NCBI GenBank assembly: GCA_947095585.1
Contig: OX352763.1
Location: 35,513,462 to 35,577,461 of the forward strand
DNA length: 64,000 bases
Reading direction: 5' to 3'
Source of the DNA: Nephrocerus scutellatus
Taxonomy: Eukaryota; Arthropoda; Insecta; Diptera; Pipunculidae
A model generated the notes under the pieces. It did not search any database and was not told the origin of the DNA. It saw nothing but the letters and a program-made list of their open reading frames with translations. Shown one piece after another: positions 21,120-32,096 of this stretch. Every line of letters starts with the position of its first letter. The first letter of the stretch is position 1. The translations under genes and the position numbers were made by a program.

Positions 21120-22343
21120 GTTATACTGTTTCGCCCCCCTCTCAGGCGTGGAAATCACGATCTGCGAAATAATTGGAAAAATCTTCGGATAATCGGTGAA
21201 AATGGTGTTCAGGTCCCATCGAAGAATATCGTGCGCTATTTGGGTGTTCATCTGGACAAATTTCTTTACTACAATGAACATGTAAATATCGCTTTGGAAA
21301 AAGCAAGGGCGGCATTTATGTCGCTCAAAAAGCTTTTCCTTTCACGATACCTGAGGAGTGACGTGAAGACTGTTTGCTACCAGGCATTCATTCGACCAAT
21401 TATTACATACGCGTGTCCAATATGGTGGAACATCAGTCCATCATTTATGGAAAAACTTCGTGCCTTTGAGAGGAAATGCCTTCGAGCATGTATGCATATG
21501 TACAGAAGCGAACATTCTGAGTACAGGCATTATGTGTCAAACAAAAAACTCCTGAATGCTTCCGGAGTATCAAGAATTGACAATGTCATTCTTAACCTTA
21601 CTAGGAATCATTTCGCTCGGTCAGCCTCTATTGAAAATAGCTTAATCTCGGGAGCATTTTATCCTAATCCTGGGTACTTTAGAAATACATTGGAGAGTGG
21701 ATTTATACCACCCGAGACATTTCTGTATCTGGACGCTCTGGGCCACTTGTCAGATTCATGCAACGTTTCTATAATATACCATGTTGCTAGAAGGGCCACT
21801 GACAAAAGAATTCCACATGCATTGTTTGCCAATGGGGCTGCAAATGATATCTGGAGATACTGTCGTAGCGTGCCTGAAAAAGATCTAGCAGACAACAGGC
21901 ACTTAGATAAAAGAAAATACTGGTGGCTTGACTGGAGTGTGGCCGAAATTTAACCCTAACCGATAACTGTAGGGAATTAGTTTTTTAAGTCTATTTAAGT
22001 ATTTTAATTAGTTTTAAATAGTTTTAATTAGTTTTTTAGTAGTTTAAGTTTTCTTTTTTTTCTTTTTTATCTTATAAATTTAAATATGGCGGAAGAATTT
22101 TTACCAAATTTTTGTTCTTTATAATTTCAATATAATAAATAATTTCAAAAGAAATAAATAAAAAAAATAATTGTTAAATCTAACCAATTGAAATAATAAT
22201 ATTGAAAGTAGTGTAAGCCCTCTTAGGTAATTTTACTAGTTTTTAATAAAAATAGTCAGTAAGTTATTTATTTATTACAAACAATAGTACTTAAGATTTA
22301 TGATAATTAAATAAATGGATTTAAAAAAAAAAAAAAAAAAAAA
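21120..22343 (+). mobile_element. 5'-truncated Jockey-type LINE with poly(A) tail (family F)
   Basis: Only the 3' part of a non-LTR element is present: the end of the RT (NIVRYLGVHLDKF), the thumb and C-terminal region, a roughly 370-base AT-rich 3' UTR, and a 21-base poly(A) run at 22323-22343. The frame is open back to about 21130, where the element is truncated. No target duplication is obvious around 21100 and 22344. Jockey-group assignment rests on YLGVHLD, RPIITYACPIWWN and the poly(A) tail. Confidence 0.75.
21231..21953 (+). pseudogene. Jockey-type RT C-terminal fragment, one open frame
   Basis: A 240-residue uninterrupted frame (it reads on upstream to about 21130). Residues 1-12 carry the RYLGVHLDK motif, residues 42-66 the RSDVKTVCYQAFIRPIITYACPIWW block and residues 70-85 EKLRAFERKCLRAC. 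The end KYWWLDWS is at the natural C-terminus. The endonuclease, fingers and catalytic YADD are absent. The lack of stops suggests a relatively recent insertion compared with the family-A relics. Confidence 0.65.
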
Positions 22344-22810
22344 CATAGATTGATAGTTAAGCATGATAATCAGATGCAATTGGATCGAACATTATTTACG
22401 CAGGAAAGATGGCCCTAGTCTTTAACAAGAAAAGACGTGGCACGAAACATTCAGGCATTGAGAGCAAGATATGAAATGGATATCTTTATCCTATTTGCCT
22501 ATTGTGGCACTTTGATGTTGATGACGATCAACAAGAAATTCTTCTCTTTTTATGACATATGGAATATTGGAGTGTCGATTTAACATAAATCGACATAAAT
22601 CTATAATAAAGAATCAAAGATGTTACATTTAGTTCGTGCATCGAAGTAGCCTAGAACCTCATCCACAATGCCAAGCTCCTGCATCAGTACGATACGTAGG
22701 CTTTCAAAACACTTGCTGGCAGATACCTCAGCCAAGCATATAAGCTATAGTATATATATTATATATGATGGTGATGGTGATATATTATAACTGTGTAAAG
22801 CCCTTTACGC
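22344..22810. other. Interval without recognised genes
   Basis: No supported open frame. A short TGATGG repeat occurs near 22766-22780. Confidence 0.4.
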
Positions 22811-22814
22811 GTGT

Positions 22815-23440
22815 GTTAATTAAAAAAAAAATCCATAAAAATTAAAAATTTTCGTGTAAGTTCTCTAATTGATAGACAAAGTGCAAAGGAGGCTCCCTGA
22901 TCACTCCAACATTTTTACAAAAAGTGTTTCTATCGGAGATATACATGTCTATAAAATTAAAAGAAAATCGGGCGTATTTTTAAAAATTTATATTGAAGCC
23001 CGTCGGCCTTGGGGCCACTTCAAAATTTTTACAAAAAGCGTTGTCCATAGGATTAAACATGTGTGTATAAAATTTAAAGAAAATCGGGTAAATTTTACAA
23101 AAAGTGTTGTCCGTCAGAGATACACTCGCTATTTTTTATAAAATTTGTATGGGTGCCACCTGACCCCGGGGCCTAATCACTTCCAAATGTTTACAAAAAG
23201 TGTTGTCCTTCGGAGATACACTCGCGTATACAATTCTAAGACAATCGGTAACTTTTTTTTTACAAAATTAGTACCGCGGTCCGAGGGGCCCCAAATTTTA
23301 ATGGGAGATACATATGTGTGCAAAATTTCAATAAAATCGGGCTTTAGGAAGTGGGTTTTAAAATTGATCAGAAGATTTGGTGTGCCAGCCAGCCAGCCAC
23401 GGGCACGCGAAGTTAATATAGAGAATTTAAAAATTGAGGT
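22815..23440 (-). repeat. Element T, copy 3 (both ends, 4-5 internal units)
   Basis: This is the most complete copy, in the opposite orientation to copy 1. The left edge carries ATAAAAATTAAAAATTTTCGTG and TTCTCTAAT. The interior has four to five ~110-120 bp units, each with an ACAAAAAGTGTTGTCC block, a CGGAGATACAC block, a TATAAAATTTAAAGAAAATCGGG block and a GC-rich GGGGCC block. The right edge reads GGGCACGCGAAGTTAATATAGAGAATTT. The edges share a TAGAGAATTT/AAATTCTCTA inverted motif, so this may be a TIR-type element with an internal satellite. Confidence 0.6.
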
Positions 23441-23494
23441 ATAGGCACAGAAAACTTTCTTTTACGGACGGGACCGGAATCTTCAGAAAATGTA

Positions 23495-23500
<6 letters not shown>

Positions 23501-23531
<31 letters not shown>

Positions 23532-23550
23532 TTTTTTTTTTTTTTTTTTT
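23501..23550. repeat. Poly(T) tract
   Basis: Two runs of 20-plus thymidines separated by AA. It could be the minus-strand tail of a retroposed sequence, but none is recognisable to its left on that strand. Confidence 0.7.
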
Positions 23551-23559
23551 GGTTTAAAT

Positions 23560-26400
23560 TTCTTTTGCACTCAACAGATTTCTCCTAACTGCTATAGTTT
23601 TTGAGTTATTTGCAAACACTCGAAAAACTGTCTAAGTAAACTGTCACTTCCGGCTGTCAGATTTCCGTCAAAATCATCTGGCCCCTTACAATTTATGTAA
23701 GAAGCATAAATATGAATTTTCATGCCGATAAGTTCAGCCTTTTTGGCTGTATAGTGGACACAGACAGACAGACATACAGACATACAGAGAATTTTATTTT
23801 CGCTTTTTCTGACTCAGGAGATACGGTAATGGGTAAATCTGCAAAAATCCCAAGTTCGAAAATTTTCATGGTTACTATACATTCTTTTACTATGTAAAAG
23901 AAAATTATGTAAAATTCACTTGCCTAGTCAATTGCCACAAAAAGTACCTTAAATATTTCAAAATTGAAAGAAAAGTAAATCCATTTTTGAGTTAATTACT
24001 ACCCCGTTTATAGAGAAAACGAAAAATATCACCACTTACATTAAGTTTTTTACTAAAAAAAAATTATTGTTGTGTTTACGAGTATTACCGAGTCCTTGCA
24101 TTCCTTTTCATAAAAATAACACACACTCGTGAGTTAAAAGAAACTTAACTTTAATGAAAATATAAAAAGGCAACACTGAACACAGTTTTAAAAATCAATT
24201 AAATTTCAATTTTTAAATAATAATTAAAATAAATATTTCTGTAATTTAAAAAATAATTTATTTAAAATTAAAAAAAATTATTAGTGAGAAATATTTTATG
24301 AATTTTTTCTCTCATGCAACACGAAATCTAATTTGTTTTTAAATAAATTCAAAAAAACTAAAGAAAATCAATTAATTAAAAAATTAGCAGTTCCCGTTTC
24401 CCTATGTCAAATTTTTGGATTTGCTTCAAAAGCGCGGCTAAGTTTTCAAAGGAGAGATGTCCTCTTTTTCCTTCTTTAATAATCTTTGAATCGGCTTAAG
24501 ATAACCATCTTTTAAACTCGATAATAATCTTCAATCACTTCATTTCCAAAATGTAAATGTCGTTTATATTTTGTTTACAAAAAACTTCAATGTGCACAGG
24601 ATGCACAGGATATATGCAAATTCAGTGTCTATCCTTTATTCGTACCTTGAAAGCCATTTTATCGAAAACTTTTTTTGTAACTTTTTGTTAACTTCACAGG
24701 GGATTTAAGCGCTTAGCTGTGACTACGGTTTGAGACACGAAACTTGAACTGATTCCATTTAAGATTCTTACCGTCTTATTTATAGGTCTCAGAGCTCAAT
24801 CTTGGATTGCGAATTGAATCAATCGAGAGGTGAGTTGAGTTGAGTAAAGTTGCAATGACGACGTTCAAGACAAGAGATCAGCGTACTGCAGAAAGACCAA
24901 CAACAACATTAACAAGAACAACAACGAGAAAAAACCATATAAAAGCCACACCACGATTGAGTGTAAAATCAATGAAGAGGGCCGATCGGTAAGGGAGGGT
25001 TGCTGGAAAAATCGAAAGCGAAAATAGCAAAACTGAAGCATTCGCGCACGCTGCAAGAAAATCTCGACAAGAAATCAAAAACTGAAGCAAGGCTAAGCAA
25101 GACAGCTCAGTACCAGCTCAGTACCAGCACAGCAAATGGCTAAAAGCAAGCAAAGGTGCGCGCTGGTTTTTTTTTCGCAGCTAACTTTATTTTATTTATA
25201 GATAATTTTTTGTTTGTCCTATGTGACTTGTCGTCGCAGTCCAAATGGGTCGTTTTCCACATATTTTTGGTGATGTTTATTACTCCGGATTTTCCGCAGT
25301 TTTCCTTCTCTTCTTACTGCGCGACAGATGCAAAGAAATAAGCAAACCAATAGGTTCAACTAGCAGCCTGAATGTTGTTAGTTGTTTTCATTTTTTGGTA
25401 AAAAAAAACACCACTGCTTGGATTGGCAAAAAAAATTATTTTGTCTTTCCTTATGCCACCTGTTTAGAGTACATAATGTTAGTTTCATGATTAAGTACAA
25501 CATCGTGTGCCCTAAAAACCTCGGCTACACTATGTTGCACTTAATATGCGCCTGGGCCTAATTATGCACCAAATAATAACCAAAGCAAAGTCGGTCGGTC
25601 AAAGTGCCTTTTTCTTTAAACCCGTTTTTTTTTGTTACGAGTGTTATATTGTTCAAGTTATTCCATTTAACATTTGACGGAACTCTGTACACCATTCCAA
25701 CGGTCGCATGACGCAAAAAAAAGGTTCAGCTCGAATCTGTTAACGGCTGAAAGTGAATTTAAAAGGCGGCAACGCACTGCATGCATACAACTATCGATAC
25801 GTTTCCATTAAATCAAGCGGTGAACACACAAACTTTTCACCTGCATTTTTGGCCCAATTTTAAGGGGCTAGATTGGATTTTGATATAATGCACACCCAGC
25901 ATAAAGTGCATTCATAAAACATACATATTATGTATGCATGTACAACGGCTGACACAATGGTTCAGCTAATGGCTGGTGGGTTATGACCGCAGAAAAAACG
26001 TCTATTAAAAGGCTAATTTATTGCAAATTGCACAGTGCGTCGCTGGAATGTCCTTCAGGAATTCTGAATCGAAAGTGTTTGTTATACTTCAAAAATGACA
26101 GCTATACCGCACATATGATATACCGAAATTGGCAGCCGTACTTTGTATTTCCATTTATTTATTTAGTTTTAAGGAGCAACGTTTCATTTAAGTCGACAAC
26201 CTGTCTTGCGATGTATGGTTCCCATTTTCTTTCTTTCTTTTTTTGATATATCACACATTCACAAAGAATTCATCCTTATAGAGCACATCGAGCAACGATA
26301 TATAAGGGAAAGAAAAGGTGTATATATGATCATATATATATATCACTCAAGGAATGTATAGGATTAGAAGTAGCAGGCAAGAGATCATTATTGAAAACAC
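23560..26400. other. Interval without recognised genes
   Basis: Contains a GACAGACAGACATACAGACA run near 23760-23790 and a strongly AT-rich section at 24060-24400. At 24880-24935 there is a CAACAACA-type run downstream of a less AT-rich section, which could be 5' leader sequence. No open frame with recognisable motifs. I cannot support a gene. Confidence 0.4.
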
Positions 26401-26403
26401 TAT

Positions 26404-26450
26404 CTCATAAAAATTAAAATTGTTCATGTAAATTCTCTAATCGGAGATAG
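26404..26450 (-). repeat. Element T, terminal fragment (copy 4)
   Basis: Matches the left edge of copy 3 (CATAAAAATTAAAATTGTTC, AATTCTCTAATCGGAGATA) and then stops abruptly at the 3' end of LINE A copy 3. Confidence 0.5.
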
Positions 26451-26523
26451 ATCATCATATTTGGCTCTGAGACCGGGGTCCGGTCCTGGCCTCCCGCAAA
26501 AAGTCTCTCCACCGGCTCAGATT

Positions 26524-26865
26524 TCAAGCCGATGTCATCCAGTTTGGCACCCCTAAACTCTGGGCGTCCTGGTCTACGCCATTCTTCCAGCGTAGGCTTG
26601 GCCGGCCTCGCTGTCGTGTTCCGTAAATCCTACCGCAGCAGACTTTCCGAACAGGATCCTCTTCGCTTATGCGAGCTAGGTGTCCTGCCCACCGGACCCT
26701 ACCGAGCTTAATTTTCTTCACGATGTCGACATCGCGGTAACGCTTGTAGACCTCATCATTATAAAGTATCCGGAATCGTCCTTCCTCACATACGGGGCCA
26801 ATAATTTTGCGTAAGACTTTTCTCTCGAACGCGGCTAAGAGGTAAGAATGCTTTTTGCTAAGCAC
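26524..26865 (-). pseudogene. C-terminal fragment of family A RT
   Basis: A 113-residue frame covering the very C-terminus: LLAAFERKVLRKIIGPVCEEG, then YRDVDIVKKIKLGRVRWAGHLARISEEDP, then RGRPSLRWKNGVDQDAQ. This is the conserved terminal block of this EN-RT family. No catalytic residues lie in this part. Confidence 0.6.
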
Positions 26866-26884
26866 CCAAGTCTCGAATCAATAT

Positions 26885-27150
26885 GTAAGTACTGGTATGA
26901 CCATTGTTTTATATACCAGCAGCTTGGATGTTATGGTTCCTGGACTTGAAGAGTCTTATCCGACTATAGAAGGCTTTGTTGACTTTAAGCAACCGTGCGG
27001 GTATTTCTGGTTCTATGCTGTTATCGGCTGCTACAGTTGACCCGAGATAGTTAAGTACTGGTATGTCCATTGCCCTATATACCAGCAGCTTGGATATTAT
27101 GGTTAAATTCCTGGATTTGAAGAGCCTATAATAGGCTTTGTTAGCTTTAA
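26885..27150 (-). repeat. Tandem duplication inside LINE A copy 3
   Basis: The segment TATATACCAGCAGCTTGGAT..TATGGTT..CTGGA..TTGAAGAG occurs at about 26910-26955 and again at 27080-27127, with the intervening part included in the first unit. Other family-A copies have it once. Confidence 0.65.
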
Positions 27151-27530
27151 GCATCGTCTGCGTAAGCCAGTATCTGAATGGACTTATAAAGGATTGTTCC
27201 CCTCGCCGTTACGTCAGAGTCTCGGATCGCTTTCTTCAACGGCAAGCTGGAGGGCGACTCGTCGGAGCCCGTTATAGATGTTGAATGGGCGTGATAGTGA
27301 TCCGGATATTTTTACTTGGCTTATAGCATTGGTCATAGTCAACCTACATAGTCGTGTCAGTGTCAGTATCATAGGCGGCTTAAAAGTCTATAAAAAGATG
27401 TTGTAGTGAGTTTTAAAAATTCTAAACATTTTTCCATCACCTGCCTAAGGGTATAAATCTGATCAGTTATTGTGCCTGGGATGAAGACACACTGGTATGG
27501 GCCAATGATCCCTTTAGCGTATGGGGCTAC

Positions 27531-27962
27531 TTATAACTCATAAAAGTGCTCTTCCCATCGTTCTAAGATTCCTTTGAAATCGGCGATCAGATTACTCTCT
27601 TTGTCTTTGCAGTATGTAAATTGCGTCATACCACGGATTCTTTGGTATAACTTCTGCGCCTGGTGCAGTCCTCGCTCTATGTACTGATCTAGTTCACGGA
27701 CGAGATTCTTCTCCCAGGCTGCTTTCCTTCGCCGGTGAACTGTTTTTTCATACCTTCTGAGCTCTTTATATTCATCTTCGCGTGCCCGTGTTCTATGAGA
27801 TTTCTGCATTGCTCGGTACGCAACATTCTTACGTTCAGTCGCTAGCTTGCATTCGTCATCGAACCAGTCGTTCCGATCTCTACGAATACTGCCCAAGATG
27901 GAGTCAGCAGTACTAATGACAGTATTCTTAAAGCGTGTCCATTTCTCTTCTTCGCCCGGCAT
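27531..27962 (-). pseudogene. EN-RT linker fragment of family A
   Basis: A 143-residue open frame from the region between the endonuclease and the RT. It includes NTVISTADSILG, DRNDWFDDECKLATERKN, a basic ELRRYEKTVHRRRKAAWEKN stretch and DFKGILERWEEHFYEL. It matches the plus-strand copy at 41.61-42.06 kb closely. No catalytic motif lies in this segment. Confidence 0.6.
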
Positions 27963-28559
27963 CTTAGCCTCAGGACTTACTCTTCCTGCATTTAGGGCGA
28001 GTCCTATCTTTTGACCGTAGTTGTTTCTGGTCTCTTCGTTGTGAAGGGCAGCCGCGTTCTGTCCACATATCCGATCGTATTCTCACTACGTTGTTTACTG
28101 AGATTTTGTTAAGACGCATATTCTGTAAAAGCTTCATCTCAATCGGCTGTCTAGTTTTTTGAGTTTTAGTGTCGTATTACAAACCAACAGACATTAATTT
28201 TTATATATGTATACATATATAGATAAAAGTATGTACAAAATACAGTACATTGCACCCAGTCATTTTGATGCCGACATATGGCGTGATATTCGTAGAAAAC
28301 ACAGCACAGAAAGCAGGGCAGTGAACAGTGCAGCACACAGCACACTGTCATGCCGCTTTAATTTAGTCGTGTTTTAACAATTTGTGTACAAACCTTAACA
28401 AATAGAAATATGTCAGCGGAACTTTTTTATAGACCGTTTTGAGTTCTACAACTTTTCTATAGAAAGCAATTAAATATATATCTAACTGTTAAGGCAGCGT
28501 TAGTAAACAACGCATTAGCTCGACTTTAGTTATTTAGTTACCAAATTGTTAAGGCTCTC

Positions 28560-28676
28560 TTATTTAAAGGAGATAATATGTAGCCTATGTTTACCCTGAA
28601 AGTCTATTATAAAAACTGGTGAAAGAATTTTTTAATTCGGTTCAGTAGTTTCGCAGATTATCTCCTATATAGAAAC
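28560..28676 (-). repeat. Short dispersed repeat with CGAAACTACTG core, copy 2
   Basis: Minus-strand counterpart of 20694-20815. It has TATAGGAGATAATCTGCGAAACTACTG, ACCGAATTAAAAAATTCTTTC and the distal TTATCTCC block in the same order. Confidence 0.55.
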
Positions 28677-28812
28677 CATAGTAAAGGGTGATTAGATTGG
28701 AGGTACTTTTTCCAATAGGGTTTTTTTTTGACATGTCACGCGTGACTACTGTCAAACTAAATACATAATAACCTCTTGCCTCTTGTTTTGTAAACATCGA
28801 TTTACTTTAAAA

Positions 28813-28990
28813 AAAAGAGTAGGGTAGGCTGTGTCGAAGACACGGCCGTGGGTTTTGAGCGTGACAACGTCTGTCCGGGACGAAGGAAAGAAAACAAAGA
28901 TCTTGTTGTCTGTGGGACATAAACACGGACGTATATATTAAAAAAAATTTCTATACTAAATACAAGTCCTACAACTTGCACCGTAGCTTA
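28813..28990 (+). mobile_element. Repeat R510, copy 1, left part
   Basis: Matches the left end of the R510 copy at 57.2 kb: AAAAAGAG.AGG.TAGGCTGT, a hairpin, GGTGGGTTTT-like sequence, GAAAACAAAGATCTT.TTGTCTGTGG and an ACACG.ACG block. The right part of the element appears at 30436-30790, so about 1.45 kb seem to be inserted between. Element class unknown. Confidence 0.55.
28827..28847 (+). other. R510 hairpin, copy 1
   Basis: GGCTGTGTC and GACACGGCC pair over 9 bp (one G-T wobble) around a GAA loop. Compared with the other copy, one A-T pair is replaced by G-C on both sides. Confidence 0.65.
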
Positions 28991-29004
28991 TCACATACAT
29001 CACC

Positions 29005-29690
29005 ATCACATCACATTATATATAAATTATTTATAAGCGAATTTTAGTGTTCATAACCACTAACTGTGAAGTGGCTGCATATTGCATATCACTGCCCAAA
29101 CAGAGTAATCAGCTTTTGTTTTTAACTCATAATAAAATTTGAGTTGTTTTAAATTAATTTTGAAGAGAAGAGAATTGAGCAGCACTAACCAATGCATCGA
29201 AATGGTATGCTAAGAATGTCGCTTTGAAACATGCAGGCGTGATTAAATTTCTTTTGCATGGTTCTCTCCCTTCTGTAATAGATAAAAGCGTTATTCAATT
29301 TATAAAAAAATTGAGTAATTTTAAAATAAATTTTAAGAGAAATGAAATTGAAAAGAGAAGAATTTCGCTTTGATACATGCAGGCGTGATTAAATTTCTTT
29401 TGCATGGTTCTCTCTCTGCTGTAATTGATCTAAGAGTTATTTACTCTAGTTACTGTAAACATGACTAAGGATAAGATAAGCAAAAAGATCAGGAAATAGT
29501 TGCAAGGAAGCTTGCAGGTTTTCATTGTAACATGGATCTTTTTTGAAACTTATGGTAGTTTTGTTTTTCTGCACGTCATGAGAGCACTGTTACGAGCAGA
29601 GCAGAGGACCGATAGAAAATGAACTATCACTACGGCTGCGGTAAAGAATTAAGGAGTTACGCAGCTTGTGCTGCACAAAAAAATGGCAGG
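29005..29690 (+). repeat. Long direct repeat, left copy
   Basis: Shares colinear blocks with 29975-30435: CATCACATCACAT, TTTATAAGC, GTTCATAACCACTAACTGTG, GCAGCTTTTG/CAGCTTTTG, CGAAATGGTATG, AAACATGCAGGC, AAATTTCTTTTGCAT and the end CGCAGCTTGTGCTGCACAAAAAA. An extra internal duplication (29295-29420 repeats 29150-29280) makes this copy longer. It could be an LTR of a small terminal-repeat element or one half of a segmental duplication. No clear primer-binding site or polypurine tract was seen. Confidence 0.55.
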
Positions 29691-29974
29691 CAGTCGGTAT
29701 GCACGAAATTGCGGCTATATTTTGAACCGACTTACAGTCTGCTTGTAGGGCGACAATTTGACATTTAGATTTTGCTATTTGCATCCCATTTTAAGTAGCT
29801 GCGTAAACTGCGCAGTTGATTTTTCTTTAATGCATTGGCTGAAAAGTGAATTTTTGACCAACATGCAGCATAAACTGCGCAGCGGCTGAATTCTTGACCG
29901 CAGCCTACTACTGCATATGTTTGTTTCGTTCTGCTCTGCTTGATTGTTTGTTATTGAAACCACATACATGATCA

Positions 29975-30435
29975 TCAATCACATCACATACAACAGAATA
30001 AATAATTTATAAGCTGATTTAAATGTTCATAACCACTAACTGTGAAGTTGCTGCATATTACATATTACTGCCCAAACACAGTAATGCAGCTTTTGGTTTC
30101 AACTCATAAAAAATTTGAGTAGTTTTAAATTAAATTAGTAGAGAAAAGTAGTGAGTACTGAGTAGTGCTGCCCATGCTTCGAAATGGTATGGTAAGATTG
30201 TCGCTTTCAAACATGCAGGCCAATTATTTCTCATTAAATTTCTTTTGCATTGTTCTCTTATTTCTGTAACTTACAGTAGTATTGTTTTCTGTTACACGTC
30301 CAAACACGAGAGCACTCACTCACAATGTTGATAGAAAGAGCAGAGCAGAGCACTGATAGGAAAATGAACAGAGACTATACTATCACTGCGGCTGCGGCAA
30401 AGAATTAAGTAGCTTCGCAGCTTGTGCTGCACAAA
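29975..30435 (+). repeat. Long direct repeat, right copy
   Basis: Partner of 29005-29690, separated by about 285 bases that include several GCAG/CTGC-rich short repeats (29690-29900). It ends at GTGCTGCACAAAAAAA, after which R510 right-end sequence starts. Confidence 0.55.
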
Positions 30436-30790
30436 AAAAATCCCAGACCCTATTGGCCAGATCGTAGAATTTCCATAGAAACAAGTCTCATATGTGGTCA
30501 CATATTAGTCCTACATTCCGAGTTTTATACGAATCCCTTGAGAAATGGCTTGGTTCCAAAAATCCCAGACCCTATTGGCCAGTTCCTAGAATTTCACATA
30601 TTAGTCCTACATTCCGAATTTCATGCGAATCGCTTGATAAATTGCTTTGTTCAAAAACTCTAGTTCTTCATGACCAAATCCCATTGGATATTAAAAAACG
30701 TTACTTAACATCTGTTAAAAAGTGACATTTAACATTTGAGTTTTTGAACATGTACCCCCTTAAACCTTGGAGTGAGACGTTGTCACGTCA
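30436..30790 (+). mobile_element. Repeat R510, copy 1, right part
   Basis: Matches 57330-57706: two ~115-bp units with CCAGACC.TATTGGCC, AGTCCTACATTCCGA.TTT, GAATC.CTTGAGAAATGGCTT. Then come TTAACAT blocks and the right end GAACATGTACCCCCTTAAACC, with CGTCAAAA. Confidence 0.55.
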
Positions 30791-30799
30791 AAACAAGCC

Positions 30800-31735
30800 A
30801 CTATTTAAAACATAATGACGAAATTGCCATTCTTATATGGATTAACTCATAACTCGTATGACCGTAAACTCGAGAGTGACCAAAGTGTCAACAACAACAA
30901 AATCTAAAGAGCAACTAACATCAAGGGAATCAGTTTATACTTTCGGTTTTACTTTGCTTATGATGTAGAATGTGGTAATAGCGTTTAACCATGAAAAGTG
31001 CACTTTCTGAATAAAATGATAAAAATATTCACGGTCATTCTGTCAGTTTGTAGGTTGAAAATTGTTCCACTTAACCGCATAATTTCATTTTATTAAATGA
31101 GTTGCACGCAGACGTACACATTTCAATGCACCCGAAAAGGGACACCGTGCATCGTTGCTGATATTCGCATTTAATTTAGTTGAAAGCATTTTCATCCGCG
31201 GCATCCAAGTGCGAACACGCGTAACGCATTATCGATTGTAATTGTCGAGGATGACAATTAATTAATAGCTGCTGAAAGGTTCAGAATTAAAAGATTTTAT
31301 TATTCACTACGACAATTCGCAATGGATAATTTGTATCTCTTTGTAAAATAAATAATCCGATTACGATTACGAGTAATGTTGGTTGGTTCATTAGTAAAAT
31401 ATGTCAAGTTGTTATGAATATAGATTAGGAACATCTACTTGAATTGTATGCTATTCCCATTTACTCCTCACCACAAGGTATCCAATGGAAAAACTTTTCG
31501 AAGATCTGACTACATTCAATGGTCGTCCAAGACAAACAAGTATTTAAACTCAAATCAACTCAGCTAAGTTTACAGCAAAACGCTTCAATTGGTAGCAGTT
31601 TTTTGTTTATTCAGTTTTTTTTTTAGATTAGATTTTATTTTATTACCATTCGTTTAAAATGTTACAGTATTGTTTTACTACAAAATCAACAAAGCATGGC
31701 ATTGCCTTCGCCGATTGCCAATTAACTCTTCTGAT
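30800..31735. other. Interval without recognised genes
   Basis: No supported open frame and no repeat noticed. Confidence 0.4.
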
Positions 31736-32096
31736 TTAGTAAAATAAAAATAAAAATTGAAATTAAAAAAAAATAAAGAATTTAATTCATGAAGGAAAGA
31801 GAGATTACTCTAGAAGTTGAGCGTAATAATTTGATTTCGGTACGCCAGAGCAAATTTGCAATATCGATACAGTTGTGTCACATTAGGCTTGTTTAAGCAT
31901 CCTAGTACTTCCACGTCCGGTATAAAATTAGTCCCGAAAAAGTGTCTTCTCATTTCCCTCAGCATCGGGCGTCTTCCCTTTCTCCAAGATCACATAGGGT
32001 GCAAATAATTGGAAGATCTTCTCTATGTGAAATAAAATTCAGCTGGAGTAGTTCGCCACGAAGTTTTATCACCATCGATAGTTCATCCACACTATG

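Larger units (their letters stand above)
26450..28165 (-). mobile_element. Family A LINE, copy 3 (internally deleted, partly duplicated)
   Basis: Minus-strand copy, one of the best preserved at the sequence level. From its 5' side (28165) it runs through the linker segment DRNDWFDDECKLATERKN and ILERWEEHFYEL, loses the RT fingers and palm start near 27530, resumes at the RT centre, and ends with the C-terminal block AGHLARISEEDP..GRPSLRWKNGVDQDAQ. The 3' end has a short GAT/ATC run. A ~170-bp segment is duplicated in tandem (26885-27150). Several stops and frameshifts are present. Confidence 0.75.

Noticed and set aside
28685..28800. Possible end of another mariner-type element (AAAGGGTGATTAGATTGGAG)
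   Set aside because: Only one end is suggested, without a partner inverted repeat or transposase; not enough to call.
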